64,000 bases of DNA from Saururus chinensis (taxonomy: Eukaryota > Streptophyta > Magnoliopsida > Piperales > Saururaceae), in NCBI GenBank assembly GCA_035235625.1, contig CP141140.1, positions 23,084,685 through 23,148,684 of the forward strand, written 5' to 3'. The notes beneath the pieces were generated by a model. It was not told the DNA's origin and searched no databases. It saw only the letters and a program-made list of their open reading frames with translations. Made by a program: the position numbers and the translations under genes. This document shows positions 55,595 to 64,000 of the stretch, in pieces. Positions within the stretch are counted from its first letter, which is position 1. Each line of letters opens with the position of its first letter.

Positions 55595-56583
55595 TGTTGA
55601 GTGGCCAGACCACACGGTGAGATGGGGGTGACACACCAATAAAAAATTAATCTTTAATTAATCTACAATGAACAAACAATGAAAATCACAACTTTATATG
55701 AGCAATATGCACATCTAATCATAGATCAAGAGCATATGAATCATATTTGGGACAAATACACACTGACCTTGGGCATACCAACCCCTTGCACGCCCATGGA
55801 AACTTCAACTCGCTCAATCAAAGACAAGAAATCAAGTAGAGGGTGGGTGGATTACCTCTTATATGCATATCTCTCACAAACCAACACTTGGATGAAGGAA
55901 ATCTTAGCAAAATCCAGCCTTTGAATCAGCAACCACGATCCAGCCAAGGAGGAGAGTCTTCTCCTCCTTTCAGCCTGCCAAAGAGACCAAGGAGAAGGGA
56001 GAATTGGGGCAGCCAACAGCAAGGATTCTCCCTTCTATGTATAGGCCAAACCAAGTGAGAGAGAGAGGGGGCAGCAATTGGGAGAGAGGAGGAAGAGAGT
56101 GGGGCGGCCCTTGGCTAGGGTTTCCTCCTCTCTTGCTCTCTCTTAAATACCCTCTTGTTTCCTCTTTTAGGCAGGCCTAATTGTGGGCTTTTTTATATGG
56201 GCTTACTTGCTTTAATTCCTTCTGATTTCTCTTGAGGTTCTTACACATTGGGAGCGGGCTCTGTCTCTCAGAGCCCGTGGAGGCCTAAACCCCCTGCACA
56301 TGGCCAAGCCTGCGACAGGGTCGACCCCTCGCTAACCACGGGTCCCACCCTCGACACTTAATTCGCGCGTCTGGGCCCCACAATGTGTTAATGCACAACC
56401 TAGTCATATGTCTAGTGTAGGTGTGTGACGTCGGTGGGTCTTATTCGAATTAGTGTAACGAAGGTACATGTGGGGTCGGCGCGACCGCCCCAACCACCCT
56501 TGGACCCCGTGGCCCATACCAATTCACCCTGACTTTGATATCGTTGGACTAAACCGAGCCCGAGCCCATACCATGGTCCAACA
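55595..56583. mobile_element. solo LTR in the kinase pseudogene
   Basis: A 989-bp fossil, TGTTGAGTGG...TGGTCCAACA, so the ends are also short inverted repeats (TGTTG/CAACA). A perfect 5-bp duplication, ACAAA, flanks it (55590-55594 and 56584-56588). The intact kinase at 43.6 kb provides the empty site and shows the insertion falls in the codons between QEFV and SEVTT. No inner region, second LTR or coding part is present, so this is probably the product of LTR-LTR recombination. The superfamily is not clear. Confidence 0.9.
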
Positions 56584-57085
56584 ACAAACTCTTGCACACT
56601 TTGTCTCGAGTTCCTTGACACTCTCTTTACTGCTACTTGTTCCTGTGATTCTCTTAACAAGCCTTTCTAGACTGCTCTGAACCCTCCCTGTCCCAGCTTG
56701 TTTTTTGGGTCGAAGATCATGTTGGAAAATCAGAGTTCTATCTGTTGGAACTTGCACAGGCCTTTGGTTGAATTCACCAGCACTAATTCTATGTTCAACC
56801 TGGCCATCCTTGTCCGATGTCTCCCACTGCAGCTTCTTCTTCTTTTGAACAAAATGAAAGCTGCAACTGCACTCAATACAAGTGTAAGTGGCAACAGAAT
56901 CCATACCAATTGGAAATGGTTCCTGCTTCATACCTATTCTGACCAATCTTCACTGACAAAGCTCCATGAGAAGATGTAATTAAGTTCAAGGAAATCACTG
57001 GTGGGTGGAGCCTAAGAATCCTACATAAACCTCCTCGGGCAAGCGTTTTGACATATCAAGGTCGAACAAGGAAATCACTGGCATA

Positions 57086-57644
57086 GGGGCTGTTTGTGTA
57101 CTGAATTTTTGTAAGATTTCATTGATTCCACCCTAAATCTGACTTGAATTATTAGAATCTTATTTCTATGTAGAAGGTGGGTAGAATTAAAATTTTCACC
57201 CGAAAGTTGATTCCACACCATTTCAAGCTGGAATCACCGAATCACCTCATGAGGTGATTCTATTGATTCTGGCTCCTAGGTCCCATTTCAAAAATTATTG
57301 ATTCTATTATTTTTCAACAGTGATCTCTCGTATCAAGTTGAGCCTTAAAAAATGTGCGATATAGGTGGAGCACACTTTAAAAGTTTAAAATTACTTACCT
57401 TTGTGAGATTTTATTTGACAAAGCTCGAATTTAAGAGCGTAATAATATCAAGAATGTGCATATTTGAGTATGAGAGAGAGAATTATATTAGCTAAAAGTT
57501 TAAAATTGGGTTTAACGCGACATCCATATTTATTCTAAATTTTTTTATTACCAACCACAATTCACATTCTACGGTGAATTTTTAGACTTAATTCCAAAAA
57601 AGTTTCACTTCCGTTTCTAAAAAATCCAACACCCAAACAGCCCC
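57086..57644. mobile_element. PIF/Harbinger-like MITE in the pseudogene
   Basis: The 559-bp element starts GGGGCTGTTTGTG and ends CACCCAAACAGCCCC. GGGGCTGTTTG-type ends are common in plant PIF/Harbinger (and some hAT) MITEs. The 3-bp flanks are ATA and TTA, a TTA-type duplication with one change, which favours Harbinger. Comparison with the intact kinase shows lectin-domain sequence on both sides. No transposase is encoded. Confidence 0.75.
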
Positions 57645-58140
57645 TTAGAGTGATTACAGCTTGCTATGTTGCCCTTGAACACATCAACAGTCAACTCACT
57701 TCCAACACCGTCATAACAGAAATTTTGAGGTATTTTAAGTGTTTAAAAAGGTGAGTTTATTGTTTATTTTAATTATTACATTCTATGTCATCGACATCGA
57801 CACTAACACTTCAACAGTCACCTCAATGAAGGTAGTAATGTTATGATCAAAGCTTAGGAAGTAACAACAGTGATAAGTTTAAAACTAGCAAAAAAAATTA
57901 TTTGTAAGAATATATTGAATAGCGGGGTTTCTATCGATTGGCATTGACACATTGGTGTGCGTGTAGCCAAAACTTAAATTTAGTGTCAGCAAGAAATGAC
58001 GCGTTAGCAGTAGCATCAATGCACGTTTTAAAAAAAGTCAAATATTTAAGTAATCTGGTATCACTCAAAAGCTAATACAGTGTTTTTCAAATTCTTTTTT
58101 TTATTGATTCACGAAAAAGTTGATAGAAGTAATTTAAAAT

Positions 58141-58696
58141 CTATTTGAGTGTAGAATTTTTTAGAAACAGAAGTAGAATTATTTAAAATTAATTCTAATA
58201 ATTTACCGTTGAATGAGAATTATGATTGATAATAAAATATTTTAAAATAAATTTGGATGTCACGTCAAACTTATTTTTAAAACTTTAAGTTAATATAATT
58301 TTCTCTCTTAAACTCGGATATGCACGTTCTTAGTACTATTACACTCCTAAATTTGAGCCTTATCAAACATGATACTATATGGGTAGGTAATTTTAATGTA
58401 AACCCACCTATATGACACACTTCTCAATACTCAAATCAATATGAGATGTAATAATTAAAAAATAATAAAAAAATTAGATCTAAAACAAGATGCTGGAGCT
58501 AAAATCGACAAAATTACTTTATGAGGTGATTCAATAATTTTGGCTGATTCTATATGAAAATAGCCTAAAATTAACTTTCGGGCAAAAAAATTTAATTCCT
58601 CTCACCATCTGTACCCAACTAGGATTATGGTAATTTCGACTAAAATTAAGCATAATGAATAGAATTTTATAAAAATTTCACACCCAAATAACCCCT
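58141..58696. mobile_element. second PIF-like MITE, inverted
   Basis: A 556-bp segment similar to the inverse of 57086-57644. It shares 'gaattttttagaaacagaag', 'taaaactttaagttaatata', 'ttcctctcaccatctgtacc' and the end 'caaataacccc'. Its left terminus has lost the CAGCCCC-type end. The two copies face each other across about 500 bp and could form a long hairpin. Confidence 0.7.
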
Positions 58697-59105
58697 AAAT
58701 AAATAAAATACTTATTTTAAGACTAATTATTTTTTAAATAAAATATTTTAATAAATAATTAGAACTTTAGCTATATGATCTTCATCAAAACAACTTTTTT
58801 AAAAAATTTCTTTCGTTGAATGATCTCCGCATCAAACAAGCAATTGCATGCTACCTTTCTTCAAGTGGAGTATTTCCCTCAAATAAGCTTCTCTAAGGCA
58901 AAGGCTCAATAGACAAAAAAAACTAAAATAAGCTTCTCTAACCTTTTGATTTGGCCGTGATCGATAGGAAGTCTTCATCCAGACTGTTGGGGTGTTGGAC
59001 TTCCCAACTCTGGCCTGGTTCCTTTGCTCGGCCGGGCAGAGGAAAGCCTTCACTCTCACCCTTTTCATCCTCTCCTTCCTGCACCTCCCTTTGGGCCTCT
59101 GCACA
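58697..59105 (+). promoter_or_regulatory. upstream region of the CAN-type nuclease
   Basis: AT-rich to about 58920, then GC-richer leader. It should contain the promoter and 5' UTR. An ATG at 58992 lies in the same frame as the chosen start (59106) with no stop between, so an N-terminal extension of 38 residues is formally possible. Confidence 0.45.
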
Positions 59106-60918
59106 ATGGGGAACGCCCTCAGGTTCCTCTACCGCACCTGCTGCAAGCCGGAGGCCCAGGAGCCCGACTGTGTGGGCCCCCATGGAGTCAACACCTTCAA
59201 CGTCGGCGTCTCCGCCCTCTCCCGTGACATCTTCCACTACGAGATCACGTCTCAGGTACGTGCACTGTAGATCCTCATCTGGGTGGTTTTGCAATTTCCC
59301 TGCCATTGCCATGTCTCGATTCGATAAATGATGATCAGCATCATGACACTGTTGGGCCATTTTCGCTGTTTTATGATGACAGAATTTTAATTCAAAATTT
59401 TGCGTTGTTTGGTTGAGCTGTGAAGGTCCCCGAAGGGCTGAATCAGTACGTTGTTTCCTCCAAGAAGGCTCAGGCAAATTGGTACTGCTGCACATTTATT
59501 TTCAGCTCACATATTCCCCAAATTTATTCCATAACTGGTGAAAGTTGTTCACTGCGGACGCATTTTACTCATGTTTAAGGTATAAGAAGCTGCTACAGGC
59601 ATGGAAAGAAGCCAAGCCCCCACCAAGAACTCCTGAAGAGGCAGCTAGACTCGTCGTTGAGACCCTAAAGAGGCATAAAAAACAGGATGTTGAGGTAAAT
59701 TACTTAACGCAACGCAACACCATTTTGATGCACTTCAAAACTTAACAAATTGCGTTCATGAGATGGTAACTACAGGGACTGCTGGCCTTCTATGGACTCC
59801 CTCCTCCCCATTCTAACATACAAACATCTGGGGTGCCTTCGGCCTGGCCCGAAGGCGTGAAATTCGAACTTCAAACGCTACCTGTAAGATACAATTTCTT
59901 AGGACTTGAAAATGTGGTGCAGTTCCTTCTACAGTAGTAAATTGATTTCGTTGTATTATTAGGTCGATGGTAAAGCTGTGGCAGATGGAGATACTATAAC
60001 TGTTTATGTGGACACAGCAAATCCTAGAGAATCAGCCAATGTGCCGAGAGAGATTCATGAGGCAGCCATTAAACGTTCCAGGGCCCGTGCAGCAAGGAAT
60101 TATGCCCAAGCCGATGCATTACAGAGGCAGATTGTTGAGGCAGGGTATAGGTTTGTATCATGAACTTGCACTCTTCTTATGAGGTGAGGTGTTATTTTCC
60201 ATTTCCATTTTGGTTTTTGAATTTTGAGCTACAAAAACAGGGTGATAAACGGTCAGAACAATGACGATGTTCTAGCAAGGAAGTATCGTATTAGATTAAG
60301 GTATGCTGAAGATGACACCGATCTGGTCTGTTCTTCAGAAAAAATTGTTTTCTGGGTCATCGTCACCAGTTCATACTTTGGCATGTGACAGGGGAATTGA
60401 TGCACCAGAGAGTTCGATGCCTTATGGAAAGGAGGCTAAGGAAGAACTGCTACAGATTGTTCAAGGAAAGTGCCTGCAGATCCTTGTTTATGGTGAAGAT
60501 CGATATGGTCGATCTGTTGGAGATGTCTACTGTGATGGGTTATTTGTACAGGTCTGCATTGTGACTACCAAAAAACCATATTCTTAACTCACTTTTCCGT
60601 CTTTCGCCTGACGTATTCCTTGTGCCTTTTGTAGGAATTAATGCTAAAAAGGGGATGTGCCTGGCACTATGCTGCGTATGATCAACGGCCTCAGTTAAAA
60701 GCAGTGAGTCATTTGCACTATCATTTCACTACACTACAACGATAATCATCAGTATAGGCAACACTAATCTTCAACAGCACTTCCATGTTATCAATGTTAA
60801 CGAGAATTCTCTGATACAGTGGGAGGCGGAGGCTCGTGCGGCTCGTTTGGGGTTGTGGGCTTCTTCAAACCCAGAGAAGCCATGGGAATGGAGGAAGGAT
60901 AGACGAAATGGGGCTTGA
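59106..60918 (+). CDS. Ca2+-dependent SNc-type nuclease, CAN-like (9 exons)
   Basis: Exons: 59106-59255, 59426-59481, 59580-59694, 59776-59883, 59963-60150, 60241-60300, 60392-60551, 60635-60703 and 60820-60918; all introns are GT-AG and the phases join to one 334-residue frame. The protein begins [15 protein letters not shown], the conserved CAN1/CAN2 opening with Gly2 for myristoylation and Cys12/Cys13 for palmitoylation, so it should sit at the plasma membrane. The staphylococcal-nuclease-like domain starts near residue 144: ADGDT (150-154, Ca2+ site) and, after an insertion typical of the family, RLRGIDAPE (224-232) with Arg224, Asp229 and Glu232, and EDRYGRSVG with Arg266. All catalytic positions of the family are kept. 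It ends [13 protein letters not shown]. The family degrades DNA and RNA in a Ca2+-dependent way and is linked to programmed cell death (family knowledge). The start was chosen for the conserved MGNALRF motif. Confidence 0.95.
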
Positions 60919-63900
60919 GTGCGTGAAGCCCCAACCAAGGCTAGTTTGAGTGGAGGCTTTAAATAGTTATTTATGTGAAAAAAGAGGAATGCTTCTCCTT
61001 AATGGATCTTCCCATGATTAGATCATTAGATAGCTTGAAGCAGCAGGACAAACTCAACAGTGTATTATAGATAATTGATAATTATGTATGTAATGTCTTT
61101 TTAACTATACTTCAGCAAACATTCTGCAACCTCCTGTTCTCGCAGAGCAGATGATAAGTGTATCCCAACAGGAAACCTCCAATAAGAAACACGTAGCAAT
61201 GGCACGTAGTAGGCCGTTTCAGATCGGGGAGTTTTTCATTATGCTTCAATTATGGGGATTTCTTGATCTAGAGCATTACAGACACCTTCACATCTAACAA
61301 CTGTTAGCCTTCACCAAGTAATTCTGTTTGCATTCTTCATAGCAATAGCAGAAAAGTTAACTATTGCGCTACTATTGTTCAATTAATTAGGCTTCAATAC
61401 GTTGTGACTGCACAAAACTATTTTCTAATATCCAAAACTCATTTTCAAAATAACACGGATACTGGTTGAGAGAGCAATATATTTAATAGACATTTTAGTA
61501 AGACTGAGAGCGTCATACATGATGAGAGAAAAATCTCATATGGAAATAAAAATAAACCGAAATGATAAAAGTAATACCAGCAGAAACAAAAACAAGCACA
61601 AATTAATAGATATTCAGACATTGTTTCTCTTTTAGAATCCTGTTCTGATAGTTCATTTCCTTTCACAATGCTAAAGATACTTGAACACTTTATCATTTGT
61701 TTCGTGGTGGTTGGGAACTTGGGATTCTCCACAAGAAGATACCCTTCATTAGCTTGTTTTGAGCCAATGGGGAAAAACAAACTCTACGACTTTAAATAGC
61801 ATGGAACACAAGGAAGTATTCTAGCAGCTCTAAGCGCAATGATAGAAACAAATACAGCAAAGATCAAGAGCTAGAATCATGTTAATATTGCACAAGCAAG
61901 GGGGTAAAACCAATATATGTTATCTTAGTTTGCTGTTCCGCACATCAATCAGCAACTGTCCCAGCATCTTCCATATAAAACAGCTAAGATTATTGATCAT
62001 CTACCTGATATCTTTATGGGGGAGGAAAACACTTATTACCAACATAAGATGGGTCCTAGTAATTTAATGTAACTCATCATATCGTTACAGGAAGTGATAA
62101 ACTCCATAAAAGGGTGGGGTTATTGATCTGAAAAAAAGAACAAGGACTACCATGAGATGCATCACCCATTCACTTTTCTATTATCATGAACGTAATTCTA
62201 TTATAATGTCATTTCATTTTATTTTGAAAGCTTCCCCAGACACATTCAGATACATGCTGTGCACCAGGCACCAGATCAATAGACAAAGAAAAATCCAGAA
62301 TAAGGTAAAGAAAATTGCATAAAGTACCACTGCTTCAATTGATCTGATTTAGACAAGTTGTGTCACAGCTGGAAGAAATCTTTGTTAAGTGCGAGATAGG
62401 ACTATGTTTTAAAGATAGTTTTCCAGGTTGTAACTAACATATAAAATGCAGACCGTTTGAGATGCCTCACATGCCCAAGCTTACAAAACTATAAAAAATA
62501 CACCTCAATTTAAAAAAAAGGATAAGTACAATATAAGCAATGCAATGAGAAGAACTATCCATCATCCATATTCATAGAGTGCATGCTATTATAAGTAAAC
62601 CTCTTAATAAGGTTGATCAAAGAATACTTAAAGAATAAATGCTCATAATTGTTGGACAGTGACATACTGTAACCTAATAGTAAAAAGGCAAAAAAGGATT
62701 ATTAACGGAAACATACAAAGTTTAAGAGACAGAATAGGTTCAAAACTAAATCAATTTGAAAACAACCCATAAAGGAGTATATCATAATTACAATGAGTCA
62801 CTACTGCAGAAATAGCACTAAAAAAAACTGTAAATTCAGCAAAGAATTTGTTTCCTGCGTTGCTTGCCTTATAGTTCAACCTGCAGGACATAGGTGTCTC
62901 TGTGTGGGTCTGTTAGTGTGTATTGGGTTTTGGTGTAAGATGGGGGTGGAAGTTGCCGTTTCGCCTCACCCTACCCTGCTGGTGTGCTCCCTTTCTCTTT
63001 CAGAAAAAGAAAAGAAAAATGAATTTTCACCAGAACAAGGAAAACCATAAGTACCAAACAGAAAAAAATAAACTAAATAAAAAAAATAAACCATCGTATC
63101 TTCAGAACATGCATATATCAAAACTGCTCTTAGCCATAAACCATTGGTATATTTGTTATGTCAAAATCTGCATTATAAATGAACCCAGTTCACTCCTTCC
63201 TGAAACATAATTTCCCAATATTTTACAGTCTTCAACTAAGGTACAGACAATTCCTTTTTTGCAAGGGCCCATCTGCCAGCTTCTCCCCTCAAGATAAGAT
63301 GAGGACTTTAAATTGAAGACAAAAATTGGACCTGATTCTAGGTCTTGGGAAATGATCATGCTTCCAATGTGATCAGAATCAGAGCACCTGGAAATCAATG
63401 TTCAAAGCAAGAAGAATGGGCTTTTCCTGGAGTTTCTCCAATTTTAGGCTTTAATGTTTGAAAATGCAGAAGAGAGAGAAAGGAGACTGGGAAAAATAAA
63501 TGATAGTATATGTCTTTTAGGTGAAGATGATATTTTCATAATCAACCTTCTCCCAACAATTTGGGGTCATCAACACAGATCTTGCACAACATTTAGGAAG
63601 AAGACATCCTACAAACATTTGCAATGATTATTTACAGCAAATGGTTCCGAAGGCTTTCACTATCAGCAGTTGCATTTATAAGGTATTGCTGAGCGAAGAA
63701 AAGGAGGTGTTGGCAACAAGAATGATCGCAGCAGTTGTTTTCCTTTCACCAACTTTCTTTGCAACCAAATGGACCATTACAATTGAGGCAGCCCAATTGA
63801 CAACTTTGACAATATGCGCATGTTCTGGATGATTTTTATCAATCAGTAACCCTGACTTCAGACGCTTCTACAAATTACTGTAGCATGTGATACAACGTAA

Positions 63901-64000
63901 GCAAACCTTATTTTGTCCTTAAGATAACTTTCAACATCTGAATTCCATACAAACTGCCATTTGACTTATTTGTTACTAAGGTGAAGAAAGAAGCCCATTG
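60919..64000. other. 3' flank and gene-poor right edge
   Basis: The first 200-300 bases are the probable 3' UTR of the nuclease gene. The rest is AT-rich with no recognised protein. On the minus strand a few segments look exon-like: 63200-63385 follows an acceptor-like TTTCCAG and stays open for about 60 codons, and near 63740-63810 there is a Cys-rich stretch (CAYCQSCQLGCLNCNG). These may be the 3' exons, or UTR exons, of a gene that begins beyond the window, but I cannot assign a family. Confidence 0.35.

Larger units (their letters stand above)
54738..57760 (-). pseudogene. L-type lectin receptor kinase pseudogene
   Basis: Reads on the minus strand and aligns with the intact kinase at 43.6 kb. 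At 57645-57760 and 56990-57085 are lectin-domain remnants (KRLPEEVYVGFLGST). At 56600-56946 are the membrane-span to P-loop region and LRESQEQVAVKRVSRNSRQS. At 55433-55594 is VTTTGKLSHKDLARLVGWCG. Further kinase remnants follow to 55054, and at 54802-55053 is IDWVWDLYGQQRVLEAADPN through PSFVWPVGP. The tail ends at a TGA (54738-54740). The N-terminal half of the lectin domain and the signal peptide are absent. Frameshifts lie after the WPVGP motif, in the GWCGEKK region and around the membrane span. A solo LTR (55595-56583) splits the kinase part between QEFV and YEVTT, and a MITE (57086-57644) splits the lectin part. It is a former paralogue of the intact gene. Confidence 0.9.

Noticed and set aside
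58938-59495. A 185-residue minus-strand frame opposite the first exon of the nuclease
   Set aside because: It is the shadow of the GC-rich first exon of the CAN-type gene on the opposite strand.
61445-61780. A 111-residue minus-strand frame right of the nuclease gene
   Set aside because: Composition is like AT-rich noncoding DNA, with no recognised family and no splice context.

Overview
The window is nuclear DNA from a flowering plant. It holds long AT-rich stretches full of transposable elements, a few intron-bearing or single-exon genes of plant-specific families, and Stowaway-type MITEs with CTCCCTC ends. I cannot name the species. No rRNA, tRNA, CRISPR array or bacterial-type operon is visible.

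Only three host genes look whole. A short DUF4228/PADRE-domain protein lies on the minus strand at 6.0-6.5 kb. A single-exon L-type lectin receptor kinase lies on the plus strand at 43.6-45.6 kb. A nine-exon calcium-dependent, staphylococcal-nuclease-like (CAN-type) nuclease lies on the plus strand at 59.1-60.9 kb. A second lectin receptor kinase copy at 54.7-57.8 kb (minus strand) is a pseudogene. It is interrupted by a 989-bp solo LTR in the kinase part and a 559-bp PIF/Harbinger-like MITE in the lectin part.

The rest is layered transposon history. From left to right: MITEs and a 1.4-kb non-autonomous hAT (3.2-4.7 kb); LTR-like repeats bracketing a GC-rich, gene-less core (10.9-13.1 kb); a 7.6-kb CACTA-like element (14.2-21.7 kb) that has captured exons of a TGA-type bZIP gene and of at least one other gene; an 11-kb zone of CT-rich arrays alternating with AT-rich 'TTAGCGACG' hairpin spacers (21.9-33.7 kb). 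Into this zone an 8.4-kb LARD-type LTR element without gag-pol has inserted (23.7-32.1 kb, target duplication CCTCT). Next comes a degenerate 9-kb Mutator-like element (33.7-42.7 kb) with a transposase gene and a convergent plant-mobile-domain-like gene, carrying two solo LTRs. A second, inverted Mutator-like copy (47.7-52.2 kb) carries a 1.5-kb hAT insertion.

The two Mutator copies and the two lectin-kinase copies serve as natural empty-site controls for each other, so four insertions can be placed almost to the base. The most unusual signals are: the shuffled exons inside the CACTA element, the MuDR-like convergent layout with a PMD-like second gene and introns full of CGTGT/ACACG motifs, the LARD built around 128-bp and 20-bp tandem repeats, and the hairpin plus polypyrimidine composite array.
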